This document shows positions 54,256 through 64,000 of a stretch of 64,000 nucleotides of DNA, piece by piece; within the stretch, counting starts at the first letter, position 1, and every line of letters starts with the position of its first letter. Source of the stretch: Orthonyx spaldingii (Eukaryota > Chordata > Aves > Passeriformes > Orthonychidae). The notes below the pieces were generated by a model. The model was given only the letters and a program-made list of their open reading frames with translations, made no database searches and had not been told where the DNA came from. The translations under genes and the position numbers were made by a program. The stretch covers positions 1,060,229 to 1,124,228 of the forward strand of contig VZTJ01005670.1 of the NCBI GenBank assembly GCA_013397795.1, given 5' to 3'.

Positions 54256-57200
54256 AGCTGAGAATCTCACATAATCATAATCGTAGGACTCCAGGGGTTT
54301 GAGGTTTCAGAATAATCTCATGAGCTGTCAATATTGAATGCCACCAGAAACTATAATGTTATTCTCAGAATAGATGCCTAAAAGCATCTGTGGGATAGTT
54401 TTCCTGCTGCATGCTCCCCATAATACCTACAAATGCTGCTCTGGGGGGACACCCCAAAGCTACCTGCAAGTGGTGAGCTGCCAAATGTTGGCTTTAGCTG
54501 CCAACTAGGGCTGTTATATTTTGCAACAAATTTACATATGCAAAGCCCTGTTATTCAGTCTGTCAACTAAACAAGCTAAGTAAAAATTCATCACGGACTC
54601 ATAAGAACATTTAATTCCATGGGGAATATGCAGAAATAAGTAGGGGGCCAATTTAACCACTCCTCTCCTCTGTATTGTGTGCTTGCACGCATTGCAATGC
54701 ATGGCTGCGTTGTGCATTATTGCAGATTATTATCAGCTACTCTCACAGACTGTCTTAGATTCTACCATAATCTCCCAGCTGGACTTGAATGAAATTCTCA
54801 GTCTGGTTTGTTTCAAGGATCTGATCCATATTACACTGAAGGCTGACAGACTCAACAGCTAGTACCTTAGTCCATTTGGTGAACAGAAAATTATTAAGCC
54901 TGATCAGGGAACTGACATGCAAATCAAACGGGGCTGCTTTAACCTCCTTGTCATCCTGCAGAAGAAGACTTGGCTGTTTGGTACCCTTGCTTACTGTCAG
55001 AATATCTGAAAAGACCCTGTTCTTCTCCAGGTCAGTGTTAGCCTGATTTCAATAACAAAACAGTGGTACAGGTTTAGCAGGTACATAGCCAGTACTTACA
55101 AGAAAACCAACCATTTGTGTAAGCCAGTTTGGCACTTCACCATGCTGAAAAGAAACCTTTGCATCTTTGTCACTTCAAATTTGGGATTTTTTAGCACAAG
55201 AACATGTCTAACATGAAAGAACTCTTTTTTCCACTGCCCACTTTCTCCAAGTATGTCAGTGCTATCTTCTTAACTCATTTTCTAAAACTAAAAGCGAGCC
55301 TTCAAAAATGCCAAAGGCTCAGCCCTACAAAATATATAAAACCTCGTTTTGAAGGAAATATCTAATTCCTACAGGTAACAATAGTACAGATAGACATGAT
55401 GCATTTTTAGGGATGAGAATGCTCTCCTGTGAGCCATGCGCAGTACCTCAGGAACATCAACTATTTCTGTCATTTTCCTCATGTTTCAAGCAAGCCAAGC
55501 CATTACCAATGCATAGCTCAATACACTATACATATACAATCTACAACTATATAGAAACAAGTCCAACAGTTTATCATGTAAGAGTCAGTCACTCTACACT
55601 TGTTTAGCTAAATACACACTTACTCTGTGTGCTCTCCCTCTTCCCTGCTTACTCCTCTTTCTGTGCTCCTCATGTGAGGATTCTGGTGGCCTTCTGCATC
55701 TCACAGGCTTAAGCTGCAAGTAACCTCGCGTCATTCCCAAGCAAACTTTCATCTCATGTCACAGCACTGACGACCTTGTGCGGTCAAATGTTTTCAGGCG
55801 GAATTCTGGCACCATTTTTAACACTTAGATTTAATCAAAATGGCTTTTGTTTGGATGGTTGTTTTTTGTTGAAAAACATTGTTCTAACTAGAGTGCATGC
55901 TTATAACAAAGGCTCTCAGAAACCTATAGCATTACTTAAGATAGGAATTGCTGCAATGTTTATCTGCACTAAAAGGAAGAAACAAGTTTTACTGGGCAGG
56001 TTTGTTTGGTTTGTTTTTTCATTAAAAGAACAACTTTTTGCATTACATGATGAGTTACTAAATATTACTGAGTGCTAAATCACAGCTATTACTATTCAGA
56101 GGGAGAAAATATATTTCAAGATTAAGGAAAAAACCAGTAAGACAATATTATATGGGGCACATGACTTTTATTTGTTTTTAAACAGTGGCTGCTTGAAGCT
56201 GCTCGGAGGTTTAGAGTGTCAAAGCCATGTCAGCAGAGATGGATTAGTGGGCAGAGAGCAAGTGGTGCAGTCAAAGGTTCATAGTGAATGTAATTTATTC
56301 ATGTGGCTCCGCAATTTATCACGTGGTTATTACCATAATGTACGTGGGAAGCAGCTGCATGCGTGCAAATAATGCCTTAAATGTATGTGTGGTTGGATCT
56401 AAACTCCTTACAGAACAGCAGTGGTGGAAAATGATGCCACAAGGCATTTAAAAGCAAATTTCCTTCCTGTGGGGATGCTGTCACCCAGCAATGATGATTT
56501 GTACACAGGCAAATAAATATGTTGTAGACTTTTCTCAGCTGTGATAACCTCACTTACCAGAACTCATTGCTTTTTCAGACCTAAATAATGTAGGTAATGT
56601 GATGCATGTTTCTGGTGCTGTATTAACAGCTGTAAGTATGCATGTTTTGTACCCCAAACTCATATTTTCTAGTCAAGGAACTCAATATTTTCCACTTAGT
56701 TTTTAACAGAAATATTCAGTGGCAAAGAAAAGAAATCCTCTGTGGGTGTGAGGACAAAGAACTTATCTACGAGTTAAAGATCTCCTTTAAGTGAATGACT
56801 TCTCACAGCATGATCTAACCAAACATTTGGGAGCAGCACAGCTGTAAAAGATTGATACACATACATATATTTATATAAATGTGTGTATATATAGTGTCTG
56901 CCTGGTTTCTTATACCTGTGCAATTATTTACCACACCCAACATTTTCAAACTCAGTCTATTACAGCACCATGTAAAATATGGAGCTTTGGTCTCTCTTTG
57001 ATTGAATGCCTACAGTTTCAGTTAGGAAGAAAGCTGTGAGCTTGGAGGTGTCTTTTGCTCCACTGTCCCTACACACCTGCTGCAGCTCCTTGGGTAGCTG
57101 GGAAAACTTTAACAGCCCAGCTCCCACCACCATTTTTTAAGCTTTAGCAATTTGAGTTCCATTGGTCTCACTGTTTGGAAATTACGCTTAATTATGCCAT

Positions 57201-57563
57201 GCTATGATGCTTTACACTGATTTTAGTGGAATTGGTTCATTCAAGTCCTTCTTGATGGGGCAAAGGCCACCCCAATTATGGGTTAGCGCATTAGGAGTTT
57301 TATGCTGCTTTCTTTTGATACATTAAAAGTTGATGTAGAGAGACACTGAATTCAAATAAAGTCAAGTTAGGTCCTCATAAGCAGAACATCTCATTGCTCA
57401 GCTTAATGTACTGCTCAGAGTTTTGTACAGCAGAACCTTTCACATTTGCAATATGATGCAGGTTTTCTTGGATAATTTCGTGTGCACTTGAAGGCTTCTA
57501 TTTTGAAGCCATCTTTCACAAATATATTCCCACTAATTATCCAAAATGAAAAGCTTGCCTTAC
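54256..57563. other. Intron interval just downstream of the NTNG1 exon
   Basis: AT-rich intron. A segment at about 56270-56380 carries an E-box CACGTG (56320-56325), a CAGCTG (56352-56357) and AT-rich homeodomain-type cores and looks regulatory, but this is not provable from one sequence. The AT/GT simple repeat at 56855 also lies here. No exon seen. Confidence 0.65.
56855..56893. repeat. AT/GT-rich simple repeat
   Basis: Alternating purine-pyrimidine sequence ATACACATACATATATTTAT followed by ATAAATGTGTGTATATATA. It reads partly as an imperfect inverted repeat (ACACAT ... ATGTGT). Low complexity. Confidence 0.8.
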
Positions 57564-57566
57564 CAT
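57556..57566 (-). other. NTNG1: Splice donor of the NTNG1 first coding exon
   Basis: On the minus strand the sequence reads ATG|GTAAGGCA, with the GT at 57563-57562. It matches the U1 consensus well at +1 to +5 and falls where homology to netrin-G1 stops. The intron is phase 0 and continues to the left edge of the window. Confidence 0.93.
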
Positions 57567-57809
57567 TGCACAGAAGGTCTCAGGAGGATCTCCACACGTT
57601 ATGTCTGGGGGATCCAGAGTCACTTTTACGTATTTGATCATGTCTCTGGCTTCTGGCTGGCAGGCCATGTAATCCCATACTTTTCCTTCTTCCGTGTAAA
57701 TCTGAGTCTTACACACGTCATAGTGTCCCCACACAGAAGGGTAGTGCTGCATCACGGAGGATACAGTAACCCAGAGGGCGTGAAGTGACAGGAATCTTGA
57801 CAAATACAT
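57564..57809 (-). CDS. NTNG1: Netrin-G1, first coding exon (residues 1-82)
   Basis: This exon encodes the start of netrin-G1, a GPI-anchored member of the netrin/laminin family. In vertebrates it acts on axons and presynaptic membranes, where it binds NGL-1 (LRRC4C) in axon outgrowth and synapse organisation. The 82 codons begin MYLSRFLSLHALWVTVSSVM, a hydrophobic signal peptide of roughly 28 residues. The start of the laminin N-terminal domain follows, with WGHYDVCKTQIYTEEGKVWDY and DPPDITCGDPPETFCAM. Cysteines stand at 33, 50, 72 and 80, in family-conserved positions. The ATG has G at -3. The open frame continues past codon 82 only into intron sequence (VRQAFHFG, then stop), because the coding part ends exactly at ATG|GTAAGG in phase 0. 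That is where the mammalian gene also breaks, as I recall it. The sequence fits NTNG1 and not NTNG2, whose N-terminus differs strongly. The remaining exons lie outside the window, beyond position 1. Confidence 0.97.
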
Positions 57810-58250
57810 TTCTAAATCCTTTTATGTCAGCTTCGTAAGGATGCTCAGTGCTGGCGTATGTGCAGTCTAGAGATTATATGTACATCTACATGTATATATT
57901 TATAAAACAGGTTCCAACTCAAACGTGAAGCATTAGGATAGGATGTTTGTTCCACTATGTTAAAGACTTTGGTAGAAGCCACCCAGGCCCCGGTGACAGC
58001 CTTTCACAGCAATGCAGCGCTTGTCCTTCGTCTTATAACTTATCTGTCAGGGCTTCTTGTAAAAGATGTCCAATACCAGATAATAATTTGTGAAGTTGCA
58101 GGTCTTCAGCTACACTGTCGATAACCCTGAGTGATCCTCCGTGTTCAGGGCTTGCAGGGGATGCCCGGACGCACTGATAAATCAGTATCCGAAGGAAAAG
58201 GGTGAGTGTCTGTTTCCCATCAATCATTCTTCTCTTCTGGCACCAGCACC
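57810..58250 (-). other. NTNG1: NTNG1 5'UTR part of the first coding exon
   Basis: This is the untranslated leader directly upstream of the netrin-G1 ATG. The 5' limit is inferred from splice acceptors on the minus strand. The T-rich run TTTTTATTGTTTCTAAAAG would start the exon at 58250. A better CAG a few bases downstream would start it at 58236. The leader is more GC-rich than the flanking intron and contains a 64-codon upstream ORF. No full-length cDNA is available here, so the acceptor choice is uncertain. Confidence 0.6.
58033..58227 (-). promoter_or_regulatory. Upstream ORF in the NTNG1 leader (64 codons)
   Basis: An ATG at 58227-58225 (context AGAAGAATGA, with A at -3) opens a 64-codon frame that ends in TAA at 58035-58033, 223 nt before the netrin-G1 ATG. 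If the leader is transcribed as inferred, scanning ribosomes would meet this ORF first, so it could reduce netrin-G1 translation. The predicted peptide is unusual for a chance uORF. Residues 8-20 (LTLFLRILIYQCV) are hydrophobic and signal-like, and residues 35-64 form a leucine-rich amphipathic stretch (LQLHKLLSGIGHLLQEAL). I recognise no homologue. It may simply be a leader sequence that happens to be open. That the frame exists is certain; that it is translated is an inference. Confidence 0.4.
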
Positions 58251-61165
58251 CTTTTAGAAACAATAAAAATTAGAGTTATTGTCCAAGAATCAATGCATTA
58301 CAAAATATATGATATGTTGACATTTTGGAGGTTTGATGCAATATAAAGCGAATTGGTATAATATGGATAACCTTTACTGTGGGCTCTGTGCTAGAACGAA
58401 GAAACTACCAAAATCATTCACAGTGAAAAGTATTTTGACATGAAGGATTTAACTGTTCTCTAACAAAGACAGATTTATAATGTTCCAGGTGAGTTAGAGG
58501 TTCCTGCTTCTAAAACTGTATTTTCACCCTAGAAAGACAGAAGAGCAAACTCCTGAACTCAGCCATGGCCCAGATGGTGCAGGCAGGTGGGGGAGCAGGC
58601 AGCCCAGCACTGCGGGGCAGCAGCAGGAAGGTTCTTTTATTAAAGTGACACAGAGATGGGTCTCAGGGTTAGCAGGTGCTTGTAGTTTTGGCAAGAGGAC
58701 CTCATGCAGCTCCAAAAGCCTTACATATATCTCTGATTTTTCTTATTATTTTAAGAATAACAAAGATATAGCAAGTACAATTCAATTTCCTTGACATTTC
58801 TCAGTAGCATGGCAAGAGCTTTTCCCTTTTTTTTGTTCCTTTGAGCTGTGATTTACTGACCACATTGATGACAAACTACCGATAAAGATAATGGCTTATT
58901 TTGTAGCTTAATATAAGGATATCTTCCCCCCCTTATTTTCTTAGGTTTGAGGGTGGCTGTACCTGAGTAGTCAGCACTTATTTCACAGCAGATATATGCC
59001 CTTTCCCCTCTTCAGGAAACAACTACAAATTCCCTCACTTTGTAGTACCTGAATCACATAATTACACATATAAAATGTTAGAATGTTATCACAGAAACTT
59101 AAAATATACGTTTCATAAATAACCCAGGTAAAAATCCAATTATGTATGAGGAAAACTGCAAAGACAAAGTACCCTAAAGAGGGACAAGGAAAACCAGTGC
59201 TAGGAATTCCAGTGCATTTGTGTCAGCCTGTGGCACCCGAGGCTGGGGAGCCAGGGCGCTGGGCTTTCGGCAGGAGAAGGATTTCAGCCAGCAGCTGCAG
59301 CACTTCCACACTTCCTTTGTCTGGATGCTAAAATCTAGGCAGACCCGTCAGACAGATGTAGAGAATCAACTGTAAGTCACCACTTTCTGCAGCCTGCTTT
59401 GCTTCCCAGCTTTAAATTCTGCCCAGTGTCATGAACCCTCCTACACCCCACAGCCACGGGAAGAGGTATGTGACCTGCTAAGCTCCTTAAAGTGTCATGT
59501 TGGGAACATGCATGGTCAAAACTTCTCTTCAAAGCTATTCGCAAACAGCCTCCCTATATTTAAATAATGCTTCATCTTAAACTGAGCTAAACTACAGACA
59601 CCATGAAATGCCAACAGATGGTTGAATTGTGTTTCCATAGCAAAGTAATTTACAATAATTGCTGTATGGACGTAAATGCAATTTTCCATTATATTCATTT
59701 TATCAAGTGTTACCATACAACTCTCATGTATTTTATCAGAATACGCAGAGAATATCTGAATTTTCATGCAGTAACAATTCTCAATTCCTTCAAACATATT
59801 TAAGCTTCAAATCTGAATTTGACACAAAAGCAGAAATATCTAAGATCAAATTAAATTTAAATCTTTTTAGAAGCATGTTGTGTAGTACTGTTGGTTTTGT
59901 AGCAACCTTACATTCTTTTTTTTGTTTTCAGTGGGAGTGTTTGCATTTTATTTTGGAATTTAGTAATTCAGAGAACACTTTCAATGTCATTCTAAAAACA
60001 CCTCTTCTCCTCTGTTTCCTTTCCAATGTATTTTACTATCTTGAAGGGGAAAAAAACCCATCCCCAAGACCCCATAGCTTAGAACAGTCACTATGAAAAC
60101 GGGAAACAACTCCTTGCTAGAAAAGGCGCCAAATTATTTTAAATCTAAGGCAAATCAAACACCCTTTATTGAAGATGGCTTGGTCATAGCTGGAATAAAC
60201 AGTAAGTAAATATACTTTTTCTGTGTAGAAATAAGAAGTTACTGAGTTTAATTATCTTTAGACTGCAAGCTCGTATATTCAGACAAAAAAAAAAAAGTTT
60301 ATTTTCTTTAATATCTTCCTTTCTAGGTCTTCAGTTACCCGTAACCTTAACTGCTGAGAGTCAGAGCCACTAATAAACAGGACTGGGTAGGACTAAATAA
60401 TGTGAAGCAAGCCACTACCTTAACACACTGTGCTAAAATACTTCCCATATAACGAATTCTCATTAAAGTAAGCCAGTCATAATGATGGTCATTACACAGA
60501 ATTATAGACTATAACATCGATTGAATTTAGTGCACTGACAAGAAAAAAGTGCAGAGGAGTGCAAGACATCTGAGCGTTAGGCAGCTGTAGCAGTGTACGA
60601 CAGACATTCCTGACAAGAAGCAGCCAATTATAGCTTAAATTTCTGGCATATAACCAGTTCTGATTAATAGTTTTCCATTACATTACAGACATATTATTAA
60701 TGTATTAAAAATGTCAAGCTTTGGCAAGAACTAGTATGGCATGGCTCAGTTAGTCTGCAATATCTTCTTTTAATGAGCTTCCATTGATATAGAGAAAGAT
60801 ATTGACCAAAGCACATTAAGGATCATGTGCTGAGCGCTGCCAGGTTTTTTTCTGACGGAGCTATACAATTTGTCTTGCTTATATTTGTTCCTGCAGAGTC
60901 ACTCATGATATGCATTTTACATTTCGGTGCCCTATTGCTAAGGACATATCTATTTGAATTATTTTGTAAAAAAAACCGTTTAGAGTAACATTTCTGAAGT
61001 TTACAGCTGTACCAGATGTGTAGTGATAAGCCTCTAGCTGCGGGCAATGCACAGCAATGGGGGTTTTTTTTCCCCAGTAAGCCTGTGCGTTTGACCTTAG
61101 AAAAAGGTAAACAAATCAGGAATAACTACTGTCAGATGCCCTGATTCCCTCCACCCTACTTTGAT

Positions 61166-61560
61166 AGTCGCACACCCTGGTGTTGGGGGCCGTGGAAGTG
61201 GCAAAGAGGGCAAGGGAATGGCAAACTGCCGGGAGGACTTCAGCTAATGCATGCAAAGCCTCCGAGCACACCGCTCCCGGCCGTCTGCTGTGCGGGACAG
61301 CAGCGCTGGGAACTGCAGGACGTTTGGGGCCTGGAACACTCCCCTGTGCCACAGCCTCTGCAGTGTGGAAAACACCAGGAGGCACCCGGGAGGCAGCGGT
61401 GCAGAAGGGCCCATCTGCTCTCTCTGCCTTCCCCTCTGAGCGCTGCTCCGTCTGCGAAGTGCTGGTCCTGCTGGCCACAAGTGAGGATGTCACAGCCGTC
61501 TGAGGAGAACGGCATGCAGCTGAGCCCCCGACTGAAGTCGGCTGTGAGGAGGCTCTGAGC
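61166..61560. other. GC/CpG-rich patch in the probable first intron
   Basis: About 400 bp with raised CpG density (GCCGTGG, CTCCCGGCCGTCTGC, GGGACAGCAGCGCTGGG, CACCCGGGAGGCAGCGG, CTCCGTCTGCG). Four or more frames are open on both strands, the longest 180 codons on the minus strand. That is expected when GC is high and stops are rare, so I do not call a gene. It could be an alternative promoter, a small CpG island or an old GC-rich repeat. Confidence 0.45.
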
Positions 61561-63312
61561 ACATGCATCCCCTTCCAGCTGGGGAAGTCACACCTCACGC
61601 AGTGTGTTAATTCCGCAGATGGAGGAGACACCCCCTTTGCAGAAGAGATAAAATACATCTTGGCACAATCAGTGGCAGGGAAGAACTTCAGGTCTCCTTA
61701 GGGGTTGTTAGCAAACACTCCTCCTTCGCCTCCTTCCATCACTGTGAAAATCCACCCCCTTCCCCAGATAACTCCCCCCTCACAAACCACAGTGGCTGGA
61801 TGCCCTGCCTGAGCTCCCTGCTGGGAAATCACTGTGTGATCCATAGGGATGGGCTCTGGGCCTCTCTTTGGCAAACCACAGGAATGTGAAGGAGGTAATA
61901 AAATAAACTGACCACTTCTCACACTGACCTATGCACGATCGAGTGCACCCTGCAACCACACACGAGCAGGAATGAGAGCCCACACCAGGTACTACATTGC
62001 CTGAGGAGAACTGGCTAAAATAACAAAGCGAAGCAAAGAGTGCCGGCTGTCACCTCCCAACAGCGGCAGCTGCAGAACAGATTTTTCCAAAGGAAACATG
62101 TTTCAAGTTTGTATCCCTAACAGCTTAAGCAGATGAATGTATCCAATCAAGCCCAAGTACAAAGCTCCTTTGCATCCACTCCAGTTATTAATTACTGAAA
62201 ACCAGTTTAGAACATAGGAAATAATGTGTATTAGAAAACAGAACTAACCCTCGTGCAACTTACTAAACCTAGTGTTTTATACCATGCCACACCTAGGCAA
62301 CTTGAGAGCCTGGTACATATACAAACCAACCCCCTTTATAAAGGCAAAATAATTTATCTATTCAAAGAAGAAGGGAACCTGTATTTAACGATTTAATACA
62401 CATTATTTCTGTCAATACTTGTATGAAATGCAGTATACTCAAGCAACTGCTTTGGTGTCTTTGGCCTCAAATGCTGTTCCAATCAAAGTTTAGGTTCTAT
62501 TCTTATCCAGCTTATTTAACTATTTAGCAGAAAAAGATTTCTTTGCCTCAGGAGAAATTTAAAATGTCAATACCTATTGGCTAAAGAAAATAAAACACAG
62601 CAATCTGCTACCAAAAAACTGGGATTTGGCACTATACTTGAGATACTTTTGGTTTTCACACATTATTCTTTGCTGACTGACACATCATACTACCACTGCC
62701 ATTACTTGCCAGGTATCATCAGCTGTCAGAATATGGAGTAAAAAGCATTTCAGCTATTTAAATTTTAGAGCCTTAGTACATAGCTTCTTTTTTTCTTCTG
62801 GCAACTTTGTAATCACAGCTTATTGCCTTAAATATCTCTGTACCTAGCATCAATCTGTTCTGCAAGTTTTTCCTCTGGGAATTTAAGTTAGCATTTGGGG
62901 CTTTGTTACAGGCTTTGTTTTTGTTTTTTTTTTCCAATGATTTTTCACGCTCAATAAGGTGATGCATGCTCATCACACAGTGTATCCAGGGTATAGGGCT
63001 ACAAAGCTTTCAAGTTACAGTGTGAGCTGATGACTTTCCAGCTGAAAGTTCTTAGCCTCATAAATGAATGCCTACCGGTTGTTGAATTTGCTCTGTGCTA
63101 TTGCCATATTTTACATAAATAGCGAGAAAGTTGGTGCCACTTATCAGTGTCAGAGGGCTGAGGGTTGAGGCAAAGTTCATAACTCTGTGCGAGTGTCGCC
63201 ACTAACTGCTGGAAACTCTCTGGTAATCATCCTTTTAAGGTCCAGAAATATACCAGAAATCGACCTTTATTTTTTCCACATGAAAACCACAAAACGAAAA
63301 CAACCAAAACAA

Positions 63313-63342
63313 ACTACTACGACCACCACCACAACAACAACA
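63313..63342. repeat. Compound ACN trinucleotide repeat, 10 units
   Basis: Two ACT, one ACG, three ACC and four ACA triplets in succession. It could be read as a poly-threonine stretch in one frame, but no exon context is visible, so it is treated as a microsatellite. Confidence 0.85.
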
Positions 63343-63589
63343 GAAAATAAGCCAGGGGAAGTTCTGCTGTGGTTTTCTTCCCTTTGACGGGCTTCCCAGG
63401 CCACAGCTGCTCATCCTCAACCGCATTGTCCTTAGGCAAGACAGTGACTTATTCCCTCTTTAAAAGCATCTCCACCGCTTGTTCCACTCACTGTCTCCGC
63501 TAACATCTCTGTAGAAGTAATGCTGGCTCCTACCCCATCAGATCCGGAATATTGAAAAGTTGATTGCAGAACAATAAAAGTATATTCAT

Positions 63590-63807
63590 CAGAGGCCAAA
63601 ACCGCACACGCACCAACTTTGCGAGTAGAAAAGCATCTGTTTTATCGCGTTTAGCCGCTCTGCGCTGCTCACCGCCATGAGGGGATTTCTTTGGGGGTTC
63701 TGTGTGCGTGTGAACGTTTAGAAAAGCCGCCTGCAATTTCCGATGCAAGGGAGGAACTGTTTCCAGGCTGGGTGCCGGTGCCCTGCCCGCCGCTCCTCGC
63801 CGGCGGG
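63590..63807 (-). promoter_or_regulatory. Edge of a CpG island, possible NTNG1 promoter side
   Basis: CpG dinucleotides, rare across most of the window, become frequent here: ACCGCACACGCACC, TTTGCGAG, TATCGCGTTTAGCCGCTCTGCG, GCCGCC, and finally CCCGCCGCTCCTCGCCGGCGGG at the gap border. Rising GC and CpG followed by an unsequenced gap is typical of a vertebrate CpG-island promoter that fails to assemble. The position, 5.5 kb upstream of the NTNG1 leader exon, suits the NTNG1 first exon. No transcription start or donor can be fixed from the sequence. Confidence 0.55.
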
Positions 63808-64000
63808 NNNNNNNNNNNNNNNNNNNNNNNNNNNNNNNNNNNNNNNNNNNNNNNNNNNNNNNNNNNNNNNNNNNNNNNNNNNNNNNNNNNNNNNNNNNNN
63901 NNNNNNNNNNNNNNNNNNNNNNNNNNNNNNNNNNNNNNNNNNNNNNNNNNNNNNNNNNNNNNNNNNNNNNNNNNNNNNNNNNNNNNNNNNNNNNNNNNNN
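63808..64000. other. Assembly gap (undetermined bases)
   Basis: A run of 193 Ns reaches the window end. It directly follows a very GC-rich stretch ending CGCCGGCGGG, so it is probably a GC-related sequencing dropout. The true gap length is unknown. Confidence 0.99.

Larger units (their letters stand above)
1..57563 (-). other. NTNG1: NTNG1 large intron following the first coding exon (partial)
   Basis: The first 57.5 kb of the window lie downstream of the NTNG1 donor on the minus strand. No further netrin-G1 exon is present: the open frames contain nothing like the next segment of the laminin N-terminal domain. The sequence is mostly AT-rich and CpG-poor, with scattered homopolymers, one CR1 fragment, one SINE, a minisatellite and local GC-rich patches near 6480-6900, 12260-12430, 22980-23200, 32880-33140, 50290-50680 and 51660-52030. 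The intron continues beyond position 1. Confidence 0.85.
58251..63590 (-). other. NTNG1: Probable NTNG1 first intron, between the 5' CpG edge and the first coding exon
   Basis: The stretch between the leader exon and the CpG-rich right edge contains no protein-coding exon I can recognise. It is AT-rich apart from a GC-rich patch at 61166-61560 and a milder one at 61700-61980. It can be called an intron only if the first non-coding exon lies at or beyond the CpG-rich edge. Confidence 0.5.

Noticed and set aside
59659..60096. 145-codon open frame on the plus strand
   Set aside because: AT-rich composition with many Phe, Leu and Ser codons, no ATG-supported start context and no recognisable domain; typical chance frame.
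61116..61658. 180-codon open frame on the minus strand
   Set aside because: Overlaps at least four other open frames on both strands in a CpG-rich patch. Low stop density explains it, and composition is Ala/Ser/Pro-rich without motifs.
1..64000. CRISPR arrays, bacterial operons, rRNA or phage-like systems
   Set aside because: The sequence is vertebrate nuclear DNA with introns, CR1 and SINE elements. No spaced direct repeats or prokaryotic gene organisation are present.

Overview
The window looks like a songbird (passerine) genome segment carrying the 5' end of NTNG1 (netrin-G1) on the minus strand. The bird assignment rests on two repeats. One is a CR1 LINE 3' end at about 38905-39400 with the ATTCTATG-type octamer tail. 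The other is a short minus-strand SINE at about 41987-42118 that joins a tRNA-Ile-like head, with A and B boxes, to a CR1-like tail. That structure is typical of the passerine TguSINE1 family. Most of the window is AT-rich, CpG-poor vertebrate intron.

Reading along the minus strand from the right: 193 undetermined bases (63808-64000) adjoin a CpG-rich edge (about 63590-63807), which may be the promoter or first-exon side of NTNG1. A 5.5 kb intron follows, with a GC/CpG-rich patch at 61166-61560. Next is a 5'UTR-containing exon (about 57564-58250). It holds a 64-codon upstream ORF (58033-58227) and then the first coding exon (57564-57809). That exon encodes the signal peptide and the start of the laminin N-terminal domain, and it ends at a consensus GTAAGG donor. 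The remaining 57.5 kb is the start of a very large intron. The next NTNG1 exon, which carries the bulk of the laminin N-terminal domain, is not in the window.

Inside the large intron I found no second recognisable gene. Two plus-strand exon pairs with good splice sites deserve testing. The first is at 26277-26648 and 28255-about 28435. It would encode a small cysteine-rich, N-glycosylatable, signal-peptide-like protein that matches no family I know. The second is an 81-nt symmetric open exon at 51645-51725 joined to a terminal exon at 53635-about 54255. Other features are a perfect 39-bp minisatellite (51786-51957), a pair of POU octamers (42974-43011), a perfect 12-bp hairpin (27922-27950) and several simple repeats. 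Nearly all other open frames of 60-190 codons look like chance: they lack splice context, overlap one another on both strands, or lie in GC-rich patches.
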